Of a stretch of DNA of 64,000 nt, positions 24,746 to 34,106 are shown one piece after another (position 1 is the first letter of the stretch; each line of letters opens with the position of its first letter). The position numbers were made by a program, and so were the translations under genes. The notes under the pieces were generated by a model. The model made no database searches. It was not told where the DNA came from and saw only the letters and a list, made by a program, of their open reading frames with translations. This stretch comes from Pseudopedobacter sp965218985 (GTDB lineage Bacteria; Bacteroidota; Bacteroidia; Sphingobacteriales; Sphingobacteriaceae): the NCBI GenBank assembly GCA_965218985.1, contig CBDCMP010000007.1, forward strand, positions 1,426,001-1,490,000. The letters run 5' to 3'.

Positions 24746-25450
24746 ATGAAAAGTTTCGTAGAAGATGAAAAAGAGTTGCATATAGAGAATGAAAGTCTTT
24801 TCTCTAAAAAATTGCAACGACGTAATTTCTTACAATATGCAGGTGCAAGTGCCGCTGGTTTAGCGTTGGTTGCAGCAGGTTGCAAGAAAGACAAAAATGA
24901 TTTCAATAGCGGGGTTTATTTAGGTAGCGGCGATATAGGAATTTTAAATTATGCTTATGCATTGGAACAATTGGAAGCTGCATTCTATATCAAAGTGGCA
25001 ACAACCTTCTATAGTGGCATCTCTGCATCTGAAAGTGCTTTGTTAACAGACATTCGTGATCATGAAGTGGCTCACAGGGAATTCTTTAAAGCTGCTTTAG
25101 GCACCAGTGCCATTGCCGGATTAGAAGTCGATTTCTCTTCTGTTGATTTTACAAGCAGAGCTAGTGTTTTAGCAACAGCAAAAACATTTGAGGATTTAGG
25201 GGTCTCCGCCTACAACGGTGCAGGATATTTGATTCAAAGTCCAGCTTATTTAACGTTGGCTGGTAAGATTGTTTCCGTGGAAGCGCGTCATGCTGCGTAT
25301 ATCAGAGATTTGATCGCACCAGGAAGTTTTGCAGGAATGGATGTGGTGGATACCAATGGATTGGATAAAGCCCGTGCTCCACTAGAAGTGTTGTCTATGG
25401 CTAAGCCTTTCATCAAAACAAAAATTAACGCAACTGATTTACCTTCTTAA
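24746..25450 (+). CDS. Exported ferritin-like domain lipoprotein
   Basis: A 234-residue protein with a twin-arginine-type signal (RR at 25-26 in LQRRNFLQYAG) that ends in a lipobox (VAAGC46), so it is probably exported folded and lipid-anchored. The mature part is a ferritin-like four-helix domain: ALEQLEAAFYIKVA, DIRDHEVAHREFFKAAL, TFEDLGVSAYNGAGYLIQ and SVEARHAAYIRDLI carry Glu and His residues in the spacing of a di-iron site. It is encoded 10 bases before a second protein of the same family. Role in iron storage or oxidation is inferred, not shown. Confidence 0.88.
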   Translation: MKSFVEDEKELHIENESLFSKKLQRRNFLQYAGASAAGLALVAAGCKKDKNDFNSGVYLGSGDIGILNYAYALEQLEAAFYIKVATTFYSGISASESALLTDIRDHEVAHREFFKAALGTSAIAGLEVDFSSVDFTSRASVLATAKTFEDLGVSAYNGAGYLIQSPAYLTLAGKIVSVEARHAAYIRDLIAPGSFAGMDVVDTNGLDKARAPLEVLSMAKPFIKTKINATDLPS

Positions 25451-25460
25451 TTTTACAATC

Positions 25461-26282
25461 ATGAATTTATTTAATATATTAAAAGAAATAGAAACGATTG
25501 ATCCTGAAATTACAGACAGAATCAATCCCAGAAGAGCAGCCATTAAAAACATTACCAGTTTTGGCTCAAAAGTAACCTTGGCGGCACTGCCATTTGCCAT
25601 GGGTACATTGTTCAAAAAAGCTTACGGACAATCGACCACCCCGGTGAACGATGTATTGAATTTTGCTTTGAAATTAGAATACTTAGAGTCTGAATTTTAT
25701 AATCAGGGAGTGGCAAATGCAGGCATTATGAACATTCCATCTGCGGATTTAACTGGTATAAAAGATGTTCAGGATGATGAAAATGCACACGTGGCATTTC
25801 TTAAGTCTGTTTTAAGTTCGGCAGCTATTGCAAAACCTAGTATTGATTTAACAGCTAAAGGTACATTTCCTGATGTGATTCTTAATTATAATACGTTTTT
25901 AGCTGTTGGAGAAACTTTTGAAGATACCGGAGTAAGAGCTTATAAAGGACAGGCACCCAATTTATTGGGAAATAAAGTTGTGTTGACCGCTGCTTTACAA
26001 ATCCATTCGGTAGAGGCTCGTCACGCATCATATATTCGTCAATTGAGGAAAGCGAAAGGTGTAAATATTAAACCTTGGATTACAGGAGCTAATGACACGG
26101 GAATTGGAGCAGTAGTAGATGCGAATTATGCGGGTGAGGATAATAAAGTACAGGGCGGCGTTGATATCACAACTCTTAATGGAGTTAGCGGAAAAGTTTC
26201 TGCAAATACAGCAACCGAATCATTTGATGAACCATTAACCATGGCTCAAGTGTTAGCGGCTGTAGCTCCTTTCTTTAATTAA
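25461..26282 (+). CDS. Exported ferritin-like domain protein (paralogue)
   Basis: A 273-residue paralogue of the preceding protein. The N terminus has a twin-arginine-like pair (PRRAAIKN) and a hydrophobic stretch ending near AYGQS, but no lipobox. The domain repeats the same helix motifs: LKLEYLESEFYNQGV, DDENAHVAFLKSVL, ETFEDTGVRAYKGQ and SVEARHASYIRQL. The C-terminal part is about 40 residues longer. The two probably form a hetero-oligomer or act in sequence. A bidirectional terminator follows. Confidence 0.88.
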   Translation: MNLFNILKEIETIDPEITDRINPRRAAIKNITSFGSKVTLAALPFAMGTLFKKAYGQSTTPVNDVLNFALKLEYLESEFYNQGVANAGIMNIPSADLTGIKDVQDDENAHVAFLKSVLSSAAIAKPSIDLTAKGTFPDVILNYNTFLAVGETFEDTGVRAYKGQAPNLLGNKVVLTAALQIHSVEARHASYIRQLRKAKGVNIKPWITGANDTGIGAVVDANYAGEDNKVQGGVDITTLNGVSGKVSANTATESFDEPLTMAQVLAAVAPFFN

Positions 26283-26303
26283 AATTATTGAAAAATTATA
26301 TTG

Positions 26304-26336
26304 AAAAATGCTTCTCATTTGGGAAGCATTTTTTTT
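26304..26336. terminator. Bidirectional terminator between ferritin-like and MFS genes
   Basis: Arms AAAAATGCTTC (26304-26314) and GAAGCATTTTT (26323-26333) pair perfectly and are flanked by A and T runs on the two sides, so it can end both convergent transcripts. It touches the MFS stop codon. Confidence 0.88.
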
Positions 26337-27507
26337 AATCAGATCTTTTCAGCAAAGATGTCAAACCCAATATAGGACCTAATCCCAAAAACATGTAAAT
26401 ATAGGTATAACTCAACCCTTTCATTAAGATACTGAGAAATTGAATACTTATGATGGTGATGCTGAAACCTACACAATTCACGATGGTCAAAGCTGTCCCT
26501 TTAGATTCTGGCGGAGCATTTTGAGCTACCACAGTAGAGAATAAAGGGGAATCGGCAACCACCACAAATCCCCAAAAAAACAGAAAAGTTAAAAACATAG
26601 AAGTGGAGAGCGTATTTAGCATTAGAGGCGACAACAAACAGCAGCTACCCGATGACAATAAAAATAACGTTGCCAATTTCTTTGCCTTAAAATACTGAGA
26701 AAGCATTCCACTTATAAAACAAGCGATTGTCCCTGAAGCAATGATCAAAAAGCTGAAAAAGGACACATTTAAATTTTTTCCGGGGAAAAGCTCATTATAT
26801 CCAGCTATCATCAATGGGACAAATGCCCAAAAAGTATATAACTCCCACATATGCCCGAAATAGCCAAAAGCAGCAGCTCTGAATTCTCTGTTTTTAAATC
26901 CTTCAAAGAAAGAATTGAGCTTTAATTTTTGCGCTCTTTTTCTGTAAGGACCGTCTTCAACAAATATAAACATCATTAATCCACCGGTAACTGCCAGAAA
27001 AGAAGTTCCATAAATCACATATCGCCAGCTATATTGGAGTGAAAAACTTTTTAGCAAATGTGGGAAAGCAGTCCCCAAGACTAAAGCACCAACCAAAAAT
27101 CCAAGAGATCTTCCTAATCCCCTTTCAAAATAATCGGCGGCAATCTTCATACCCACCGGATAGATCCCCGCCAGAAAAAAGCCCGTGAAAAACCTAAAAA
27201 TCAATAATCCAAAAACAGGTATGGATAAGCTGAATCCCAAGTTACATATGGAGGCAAAGATGGCACATGCACAAAAGACCTTTGATGGAGAAAATTCGTC
27301 TGAAATTGCAAATAATGCAAACAGAAAAGTGCCTGCTATAAATCCAAATTGAACAGCGCTGAGCAGGTGACTTAAATAACCGACATGAATAATGCCTTCC
27401 TTTACCAGATCAGCTATCACCGCATTTCCTGCAAACCATAAGGAGGTGCAAAAAAATTGAGAAATTACGATGATCGTTAATAGGAGTCTTTGATTTTTTA
27501 ACTTCAT
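26335..27507 (-). CDS. MFS transporter
   Basis: A 390-residue integral membrane protein with about twelve hydrophobic segments in two halves separated by a charged loop (EDGPYRKRAQKLKLNSF, near residues 190-206). The pattern VKEGIIHVGYLSHLLSAVQFGF and DEFSPSKV between helices 2 and 3, and RFFTGFFLAGIYPVGMKIAADYF in helices 4-5, are typical of major facilitator transporters of the nitrate/cyanate-like group. Substrate unknown. Confidence 0.88.
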   Translation of the reverse strand: MKLKNQRLLLTIIVISQFFCTSLWFAGNAVIADLVKEGIIHVGYLSHLLSAVQFGFIAGTFLFALFAISDEFSPSKVFCACAIFASICNLGFSLSIPVFGLLIFRFFTGFFLAGIYPVGMKIAADYFERGLGRSLGFLVGALVLGTAFPHLLKSFSLQYSWRYVIYGTSFLAVTGGLMMFIFVEDGPYRKRAQKLKLNSFFEGFKNREFRAAAFGYFGHMWELYTFWAFVPLMIAGYNELFPGKNLNVSFFSFLIIASGTIACFISGMLSQYFKAKKLATLFLLSSGSCCLLSPLMLNTLSTSMFLTFLFFWGFVVVADSPLFSTVVAQNAPPESKGTALTIVNCVGFSITIISIQFLSILMKGLSYTYIYMFLGLGPILGLTSLLKRSD

Positions 27508-27729
27508 GAATTGACTTAGTTGCTTACGCTTTTTTTTGGCTACAACATCGTTGAATTTTTAGGGATTTTACAGGTCATTCCTACAAAATTTGCCTATCTC
27601 GCTCAAAATAAGCTATTATCATTTTAAATCTAAATTTAAACAGGCTCTAAATCTATTCAACTATAAGGACATGATTAAGGTGGAATTGATCCCGGAGAGC
27701 CGCCATATTTACCCAATCCCTCTGAAGGG
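27508..27729. other. Intergenic region upstream of the MFS gene
   Basis: About 220 bases with no recognised gene. A possible plus-strand frame (27590-27829) overlaps the flotillin 3' end and has no coding character. The promoter of the MFS gene is presumably here, but no TAnnTTTG match was found on the minus strand. Confidence 0.4.
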
Positions 27730-27763
27730 AAAAGGCCGACAGGCTAAAACTTGCAGGCCTTTT
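27730..27763 (-). terminator. Probable terminator of the flotillin operon
   Basis: AAAAGGCC (27730-27737) and GGCCTTTT (27756-27763) form an inverted repeat with an 18-base spacer, a few bases past the flotillin stop. The long loop makes it a weaker call. Confidence 0.5.
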
Positions 27764-27769
27764 CATCAA

Positions 27770-29365
27770 TCAATCCTTTTTCTTATTCGATTTTTCATGA
27801 TCTTCTTCTTTCTCCACAGCAATAGTTGATGACGAATTTTCTGAATTACCTTTTCCCTTTAGATAATTTGGCAGTTCCATCCCTGCCATGTTGAACAAAT
27901 CATTCAATGGAGGTATTGATTGCATCATTCCTGATATGAAATTAGCGGTGGATGTTTTTCCATTGCTGTTTCCACCTTGGCCGTCCCAAACAGTGATTTT
28001 ATCAATCTTGATGTTTTTAACGGCTTCTACCTGAGTTTTAACCAGTTCAGGCAATTTATCAGCGATCAGGAACATCACTGCTTGTTTAGGGTCTCCACCG
28101 GCAGCATCCACAATTTGCTGATAACCTTCAGCCTGCTTGCTTAAAATCTCATACAAACCTTTTGCTTCAGCATCCATTTTCGCAAAAATTGCATCTGCCT
28201 GTCCCTTAGCTTCCCGTCTCACTTTTTCAGCTTCCGCTTCTGCATCAATGATCATTTTCTCTTTATCGATCTCCGCAGGAACCACGATATTCGCTTTTTG
28301 AGAGGCTCTTTCTTTATCGGCTCTTGCCAATTCCGCATTTCTCTCAGCAGTGTAGGCTTCTTCCAAAGCCCTGGCCTGCTGCACCTTTTCAGCCGCAATA
28401 GCTATACGATTCGCCTCCGCTTCCTTCTCTCTTCTTAAAGCATCCGAATTCGCTATGGTGATCTTAGAGGTGTTTTCTCCTTCAACGGCAGTGGCGTTAT
28501 TGCTGGCTATCTTTATACGAGTATCCCTTTCGGTTTCCGCTATTTTGATGTTGGTGTCCCTGCTGGCTTCTGCTCTGCCAATGCTTTCATCTCTTTTCGC
28601 TATGGCGATCAATACCTCTCTATCTTTCACTGCATTGGCAATGTTGGTATCTCTGTCTCTTTGCGTCTCTGCGATTTTGATGTCTTTATCTCTGTCGGCT
28701 TCAGCTTTACCAATCTCGCCGTAACGCTCCTGCTCAGCCACGCTTTTCTTTGCTTCGTTGATCGCTTTTGCAGCAGCTTCTTTACCTAATGCCTCAATGT
28801 AACCAGATTCATCCCGTAAATCGGTCACGTTCACGTTGATGAGTTTTAAACCAATCTTTTTGATTTCATTATCCACGTTATTTGCCACATTGGTTAAGAA
28901 TTTGTCCCTGTCGGAGTTGATCTCCTCAATATCCATGGTCGCAATAACCAGCCTCAACTGCCCGAATAAAAGATCCTTTACCAATTCCTGGATTTGTGGC
29001 GTAGGTAATCCCAATAACCTTTCGGCGGCATTGCTCATCACTTCAGGGTCAGTGGAGATTCCAATGGTGAACCTGCAGGGCACATCCACACGAATATTTT
29101 GTTTAGATAGGGCATTGGTCAAATTCGCTTCTATGGACATGGGCTTTAAATCCAGGAAAGCATAATCCTGGAAAACAGGCCAGATGAAAGCTGCACCACC
29201 ATGCACACACCGGGCTGTGGAGTTTCCCCCGCCTTTATTTTTGCCGGTGTTGCCATAAATCACCATCACTTTATCTGAAGGGCAACGTTTGTAACGTGAT
29301 AAAATGGCCGCCACGGTCACAAATAAGATAACAGCGATCACCACAATTAAAATCAAAGGACTCAT
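27770..29365 (-). CDS. Flotillin-like SPFH/band 7 protein
   Basis: A 531-residue flotillin of the YqiK/FloA type, an inner-membrane scaffold of functional microdomains. It has an N-terminal membrane helix (about 3-22), a CPSDKVMVIYGNTGKNK segment, an SPFH domain to about residue 190, and a long helical coiled-coil region. That region contains several imperfect repeats of 11-12 residues (DRDKDIKIAETQ, DRDTNIANAVK, SRDTNIKIAET, ERDTRIKIASN). The C-terminal end is Lys/Glu-rich and polar. It is encoded 27 bases after an NfeD/YqiJ-like gene, the usual partner of bacterial flotillins. Confidence 0.94.
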   Translation of the reverse strand: MSPLILIVVIAVILFVTVAAILSRYKRCPSDKVMVIYGNTGKNKGGGNSTARCVHGGAAFIWPVFQDYAFLDLKPMSIEANLTNALSKQNIRVDVPCRFTIGISTDPEVMSNAAERLLGLPTPQIQELVKDLLFGQLRLVIATMDIEEINSDRDKFLTNVANNVDNEIKKIGLKLINVNVTDLRDESGYIEALGKEAAAKAINEAKKSVAEQERYGEIGKAEADRDKDIKIAETQRDRDTNIANAVKDREVLIAIAKRDESIGRAEASRDTNIKIAETERDTRIKIASNNATAVEGENTSKITIANSDALRREKEAEANRIAIAAEKVQQARALEEAYTAERNAELARADKERASQKANIVVPAEIDKEKMIIDAEAEAEKVRREAKGQADAIFAKMDAEAKGLYEILSKQAEGYQQIVDAAGGDPKQAVMFLIADKLPELVKTQVEAVKNIKIDKITVWDGQGGNSNGKTSTANFISGMMQSIPPLNDLFNMAGMELPNYLKGKGNSENSSSTIAVEKEEDHEKSNKKKD

Positions 29366-29392
29366 AGTATTATAAATTTAAGGTTTGAAATA

Positions 29393-29968
29393 TTAAGCTA
29401 TCACCACCAATAATAAGTTATTTTTAGTGACCGAGAGCACACGGACCAAGCTGCCTGTCGGGATGCGATCTCCCAGGGTAATGGCATCCAATTCTCTTAA
29501 AGTGCCTTGTATATGAATATGAACTTTTCCCAAACCGCTCTTTTTTTCAGGAATGGTAAGATAAACTTCACAGGTTTGATCCACTGCATTGTTGATATCC
29601 ATATTGCCCTGCTGTGCCATTTTGCTTAAGCTCATGAAAATGTACATCACAGCAGCAACCAATAGGCACCCCACACCAACACCCATTAAAATGAGTAAAG
29701 CCTGGCTTTTAATCACATTTTCGAAAGAGATGACGGTCCAGCCGAAGCCCAATAGAAAATTGATGAAATTTCTGAAAGTGAAAAGTTGAAAAGGGGCATC
29801 ACCATGATCCACATGCATGTCACCGTCAAAATCAGCATCTAAATCTCCATTAGCATCCATGCCTGCAAAAGTGAGTATCATTTGTAAGATGAAAATCACA
29901 GATACAGGAATGGTGATACACCAGATCACTTTATCAAAGGCATCAAGAGAAAGCCACCAGTTGTTCAT
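29393..29968 (-). CDS. NfeD/YqiJ-like membrane protein with OB-fold tail
   Basis: A 191-residue protein with three hydrophobic segments (about 12-36, 62-82 and 88-112), a short Asp-rich loop (ANGDLDADFDGDMHVDHGD) after the first, and a C-terminal OB-fold-like domain (DQTCEVYLTIPEKKSGLGKV to LLLVVIA). This matches YqiJ/NfeD-type partners of flotillin. The gene immediately precedes the flotillin gene and they are probably co-transcribed. Confidence 0.85.
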   Translation of the reverse strand: MNNWWLSLDAFDKVIWCITIPVSVIFILQMILTFAGMDANGDLDADFDGDMHVDHGDAPFQLFTFRNFINFLLGFGWTVISFENVIKSQALLILMGVGVGCLLVAAVMYIFMSLSKMAQQGNMDINNAVDQTCEVYLTIPEKKSGLGKVHIHIQGTLRELDAITLGDRIPTGSLVRVLSVTKNNLLLVVIA

Positions 29969-30136
29969 GATTTAACAATTAAGATAATTATTGATATAAC
30001 AAACCTTCTTTCATTAAATGATGAAGATAAAAGTTAATTACTGAATTTAGAGTTAAATACCTATAAATTGTTACAATATGTAAATCATCAGTTCTTGGTA
30101 TTCGGCAGGAAACCTCTAAGAGGAAAAGGAGGTCAA

Positions 30137-31363
30137 TTATAAAGCCTGTTTCAGCTGCTCGAAACGTTTTACGCTAAGCCGGGAACTGATAGCTGAAGCA
30201 ATGAAAGAGATGATGAAAACAGTAAAGAAAACCAGCACAAAATCTGATGCCCTTATTGCCATTGGATAGGCGTTTACCACGGAATTACTTGCAGACATGG
30301 AGATCAATCCGAATTTTATTTGAAGGATACAGAACAGCCCCCCAAAAAAAAGTCCGACTATACAGCCAACAAAAGAGATCATCATGCCTTCAAATAAAAA
30401 TATTTGCCGGATGAGCGACTTGCTTGCTCCTAAACTATTCAATACGGCAATATCTTTTTGTTTATCGATCACTAACATGGTCAAGGAGCCGACGATGTTA
30501 AACGTGGCAATTAAGAGCACAAAAGTGAGGATGAGATAAACAGCCCATTTCTCTGAATTCAAAATTTTATACAATAAAGCATTTTGCTGAATACGATCTT
30601 TCACGATAAAATCATCTCCCAATTCCTGCTGCAGATTAGCTTTAATTTGATCAGAAGATGCCGGATCCCTCAGCATCACTTCAGCCGCACTGATGTTTTC
30701 TTGTTCTCCCAATAATGCTCTTGCAGTTTTTAGTGGAATGAACACCTCATTATCAGACTCCTGATTGGATTCAAAAACACCGACGGGATGCAGGTATCTC
30801 GAGATGAATTCAGCAGAGGGAGTTAAACCGCTGCTGGTTCTTTTATTTGGAGAATAAATCTCCAATACTCTTACCTGGTCATTAATGTTTATTCCCAAAT
30901 TGTATTGAACGGTAGAACCTATTACCGCATAGGGCTTATTTCCCTCCTCTAAAATAAAATCTCCCTGCAGAAGTGTCTGTTTTAAATCTTTGTTTTTTAA
31001 AAAATCGGCACTTACCCCTTTGATCACTCCAATAAATTGCTGGTCTCCGTATCTCAGTAGCGCCTTCTCCTGTAAAACTTCTGTGTAGATTGCTGTTTGC
31101 TGATCTTTTTTAAATTTTAACAGTACGCTGTTCTGCGGATCAAATGTTTTCCCGGTCACGGGTTCTATCCTTAAATCTGGTGTCAAGGTGTTTGACAAAG
31201 AGATCACCAATTCTTCCAGGCCATTGAAGGCCGACATGATGATGAGCAGTGCTGCACTTCCCACAAAAACTCCAAGCATGGAAATACCTGAAATGATATT
31301 GATGGCATTAGTCGACTTTTTTGAGAAAAGATACCGTTTAGCTATATATAGAGCAGTCTTCAC
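30137..31363 (-). CDS. LolC/E- or FtsX-type ABC transporter permease
   Basis: A 408-residue permease of the MacB/LolE family. One N-terminal membrane helix (AINIISGISMLGVFVGSAAL) is followed by a large periplasmic domain (about 45-255) and three C-terminal helices (AVYLILTFVLLIATFNIVGS; MMISFVGCIVGLFFGG; VLVFFTVFIISFIASAI). The phrase DKQKDIAVLNSLGASKSLIRQIF between helices is the FtsX coupling helix. LolC/E proteins extract lipoproteins for outer-membrane delivery. No LolD-type ATPase gene is adjacent. Confidence 0.9.
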   Translation of the reverse strand: MKTALYIAKRYLFSKKSTNAINIISGISMLGVFVGSAALLIIMSAFNGLEELVISLSNTLTPDLRIEPVTGKTFDPQNSVLLKFKKDQQTAIYTEVLQEKALLRYGDQQFIGVIKGVSADFLKNKDLKQTLLQGDFILEEGNKPYAVIGSTVQYNLGININDQVRVLEIYSPNKRTSSGLTPSAEFISRYLHPVGVFESNQESDNEVFIPLKTARALLGEQENISAAEVMLRDPASSDQIKANLQQELGDDFIVKDRIQQNALLYKILNSEKWAVYLILTFVLLIATFNIVGSLTMLVIDKQKDIAVLNSLGASKSLIRQIFLFEGMMISFVGCIVGLFFGGLFCILQIKFGLISMSASNSVVNAYPMAIRASDFVLVFFTVFIISFIASAISSRLSVKRFEQLKQAL

Positions 31364-31366
31364 CGG

Positions 31367-32011
31367 CTACTGATTTAGAAATGGATTGTAGGCTTTTTCA
31401 AAACCAATGGTGGTGAATGGTCCATGCCCAGGATATACTTTAACCTCATCAGGAAGATTGAACAATTTATTTCTGATGCTATCAATGAGGATTTCATAGT
31501 TTCCACCTGGCAAATCCGTTCTACCAATGCTTCCTTTAAATAAGGCATCACCTCCAATCACCAGTGCATCGGCTTGGTTATAAAAGCAAAGATGTGCGGG
31601 TGAATGGCCAGGTGTATAAAGTAGTTCTAAAACTGATTCCCCAAAATTCACTTGTCCACTTTCAGGTAAAAAGACCTCTGGTTCAGGGGATAATTCATAG
31701 TTAGGAAATCCCTGAGACGGCGCATAAGAAGGAACCGCCTGTAAGAGGCGCAGTTCCCCTTTATGGAACTGTGGGTTTAATCCATATTGATCAAAAATGA
31801 ACTTATTCCCAAGCACATGATCAATATGGCAATGGGTGTTCAGCAAAAGCACTGGCTTTAAACCCTGTTCTTTAATATAATTAACCACCACATTTTGTTC
31901 TGCAGCGTTATACATTCCGGGATCTATGATGACACATTCGCCTGTATCATCCGAAAGGATGTAAGTGTTCTCTTGGTAAGGATTGTTTACGAAAGCTTTT
32001 AAATTCATCAT
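31367..32011 (-). CDS. MBL-fold metallo-hydrolase (glyoxalase II-like)
   Basis: A 214-residue metallo-beta-lactamase-fold hydrolase. The metal-binding THCHIDH motif (TxHxHxDH), the GHSPAHLCF histidine, the GGDALF aspartate and the YPGHGPFT histidine are all present. Resemblance is to YcbL-like glyoxalase II-type thioesterases. The start at 32011 overlaps the stop of the upstream alpha/beta hydrolase (ATGA), so translation is coupled; an ATG at 32026 is further upstream. Substrate unknown. Confidence 0.92.
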   Translation of the reverse strand: MMNLKAFVNNPYQENTYILSDDTGECVIIDPGMYNAAEQNVVVNYIKEQGLKPVLLLNTHCHIDHVLGNKFIFDQYGLNPQFHKGELRLLQAVPSYAPSQGFPNYELSPEPEVFLPESGQVNFGESVLELLYTPGHSPAHLCFYNQADALVIGGDALFKGSIGRTDLPGGNYEILIDSIRNKLFNLPDEVKVYPGHGPFTTIGFEKAYNPFLNQ

Positions 32012-33318
32012 TTTTCTAAAATCCATGAAGCCAGATCATCTATCACTGGCTGGTCAACGTGGTCCGGTGCCTGGTATTGTGCAATCGTTCCTTTCTCCGG
32101 AACAAAGGCAAAAAGATGGTTAAGCATAGGGTATAATTTACTGTCAAAATTCCTTTTGCCTTTCAACGTGGTGTTCCACATATTGAAATCTTTCTCGCCA
32201 ACCTGAAAATCATGCCCCCCCTGAATGACAAAGATGCGAAGATTTGATTTCTTCGCTAATGCCAGCTGATCAATTCCATTCAAATCTGCCCAGTAAGAGG
32301 CTGGCAATCCCAATATCAATGAATCAGGTTTAATGTTGCTGGAGACGGATTTAGCCGCATTCAATTCTTTAGTTGCTTCATCGAGTGCAATTTTACCTGC
32401 CTTTGTGGTGTCCTTACTCACATGGAAGAGGTAATTGTTTTGATCAATAGAGATATCCGCTAACTTTCTTGCGGGTGCAGCCGCCAAAATAATTCCCTTT
32501 AAATCCGGAGCCAGGACAGCTATTTTAGGGGCCAACATCCCTCCTAAACTATGTCCGAAGACATAAATTTTTTGAGGATCAATTTGAGGAACCGTTTTGG
32601 CAAAATCAATCACGGCCAAAGCATCATCAGTCACCTCTTCTTTAGTAGTAAAAGCCCCTTCAAATTCGGTTGGATAAATAGCTGTTCTTTTCACGTAACG
32701 TATAGACGCAATTCCCTGAGAAGCAAGGCCCGTGGCTAAATCCTTAAAAGGTTTTTGTGCTCCTATACTTTCATCCATATCAGAAGGCCCGGAACCATGT
32801 ACAAAAATCACCATAGGCACATTCATGGTATCACGAGGTAGGGTGAGCATCGCTGGTAGAAGATGATTGCCTGATTTTATGGTGATAAGCTTTTCTGTAT
32901 AACTCGTGGTATCAGCATAAATAGGTAATTTATACTCTGCCAATTTATTTTTAGGGAGGATGAAAAATCCCACCAACTTTTGCTCCTTATTGAATACGAA
33001 CTGAAAAGGCTGTGAGTCATTTTTGAATCTGCAATTCAGGATCACAATTTGATACTCATCCTGAACTTTATTTTGTGCCCCGTCTATTGCTTCCAGTTCA
33101 CCTAGCTGAGCCTTCAAATTGTTCCACATCTTTTCCAGGCTCTCGGGAGGCAATTTATCCTTCACTGAAGCATCAAAAAAATCTTGTGCCTCGGCATATT
33201 TCCCGGCATCTAACGTGTCAAAAAAAGAACTGGCTGTATTGATATAAGTCAGCAGGTTTTGCGCTACCGCAGATAGGCTGATTAAAAGTGCCAGTATTAG
33301 AAATTTATATTTTTTCAT
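32008..33318 (-). CDS. Exported alpha/beta hydrolase with N-terminal DUF3887 domain
   Basis: A 436-residue exported protein (signal peptide MKKYKFLILALLISLSAVAQ). Residues about 25-125 form a DUF3887-type domain; the rest is an alpha/beta hydrolase. The nucleophile elbow GHSLGGM supplies the Ser, HGSGPSDMDES is the oxyanion region, and QGGHDFQV and LNHLF supply the late Asp and His. Related proteins are serine hydrolases of the dienelactone hydrolase/acyl-peptidase type. It overlaps the MBL hydrolase gene by four bases. Confidence 0.9.
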   Translation of the reverse strand: MKKYKFLILALLISLSAVAQNLLTYINTASSFFDTLDAGKYAEAQDFFDASVKDKLPPESLEKMWNNLKAQLGELEAIDGAQNKVQDEYQIVILNCRFKNDSQPFQFVFNKEQKLVGFFILPKNKLAEYKLPIYADTTSYTEKLITIKSGNHLLPAMLTLPRDTMNVPMVIFVHGSGPSDMDESIGAQKPFKDLATGLASQGIASIRYVKRTAIYPTEFEGAFTTKEEVTDDALAVIDFAKTVPQIDPQKIYVFGHSLGGMLAPKIAVLAPDLKGIILAAAPARKLADISIDQNNYLFHVSKDTTKAGKIALDEATKELNAAKSVSSNIKPDSLILGLPASYWADLNGIDQLALAKKSNLRIFVIQGGHDFQVGEKDFNMWNTTLKGKRNFDSKLYPMLNHLFAFVPEKGTIAQYQAPDHVDQPVIDDLASWILEK

Positions 33319-33354
33319 TCCATGTTTTGGATTAAAATCGTATTATTTTACTTT

Positions 33355-33430
33355 GCCACAAAGTACAGAGATTGCATCCATCTCTTCACTTATCATATGC
33401 TCATTGGTGTATTCTGTGATCTTTGGTTCC
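33355..33430. repeat. Imperfect inverted repeat, probably a degenerate dispersed element
   Basis: GCCACAAAGTACAGAG (33355-33370) is imperfectly complementary to CTGTGATCTTTGGTTCC (33414-33430). Phrases of this form are familiar from intergenic repeats of Bacteroidota. Only one copy is present in this window. Confidence 0.35.
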
Positions 33431-33458
33431 TATTTATCTCTGGTTGACCTTCTTAATT

Positions 33459-34040
33459 TTATTTCTTCCATTTAAACGTCTTAATCATCCTATCAATATC
33501 ATCCCTGATAAACTTAACCACAGGCTGAATGGAATCAGGTTCAGGCTTTTCATTAAAATATAATGCTGCCCGTAAAAAATTTTTGGTGCTGTCTGATAAA
33601 AAGAATTGTGAAGAGGATGCGGTATTGCCTTCTATCGTATAAAACACACCATAAACACCATTCTCTGGTATTTTGATCATCCCTTCGTCAATTCCGGTTG
33701 CCTTAACCGTATGTTTAAATGCCAGTTTCCTGGAATCCTCCACGAGCTCATTAAATTCGTCACTATTTTTTATCCGATAATAGCTGAGGTGCAGGCGGGC
33801 GTTGAATTGCGGAAAAGCTAAATTGTACCAATCAGGTCTGTTTCCATCAGCACTATCCAAATACATCTTCGCATAGGTTGGATATTCAAAGCTATAATTA
33901 GGATTCCCTTCAAAAGTTTGATATTTTTTTTTTGGAAAATCTATTCTAAAATACCCTCTGGGTTTAGGTGAATAATCCTGATTGCTTCCACATGCTGAAA
34001 CCATCAACGCTGCAAACAGAATTAAAAAAGAATATTTCAT
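33459..34040 (-). CDS. gldD: Gliding motility lipoprotein GldD
   Basis: A 193-residue lipoprotein (signal MKYSFLILFAALMVSAC, lipobox VSAC). The start at 34040 gives the signal; a longer frame to 34103 would reach into aroE. The opening PKPRGYFRIDFPKKKYQTFEG and FEYPTYAKM region are the hallmark of GldD, one of the proteins required for gliding in Flavobacterium and linked to the type IX secretion system. The usual neighbour gldE is not adjacent; aroE is upstream instead. Whether the organism glides cannot be told from one gene. Confidence 0.93.
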   Translation of the reverse strand: MKYSFLILFAALMVSACGSNQDYSPKPRGYFRIDFPKKKYQTFEGNPNYSFEYPTYAKMYLDSADGNRPDWYNLAFPQFNARLHLSYYRIKNSDEFNELVEDSRKLAFKHTVKATGIDEGMIKIPENGVYGVFYTIEGNTASSSQFFLSDSTKNFLRAALYFNEKPEPDSIQPVVKFIRDDIDRMIKTFKWKK

Positions 34041-34106
34041 GGGGATTAAGGTATAAAATTTTATGGATTCATGAGGAAGGTACACCTTAAAAGATTGGAT
34101 CAACTT

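Noticed and set aside
27590..27829. 79-codon plus-strand frame before the flotillin terminator
   Set aside because: It overlaps the flotillin 3' end, spans the likely terminator and lacks coding character.
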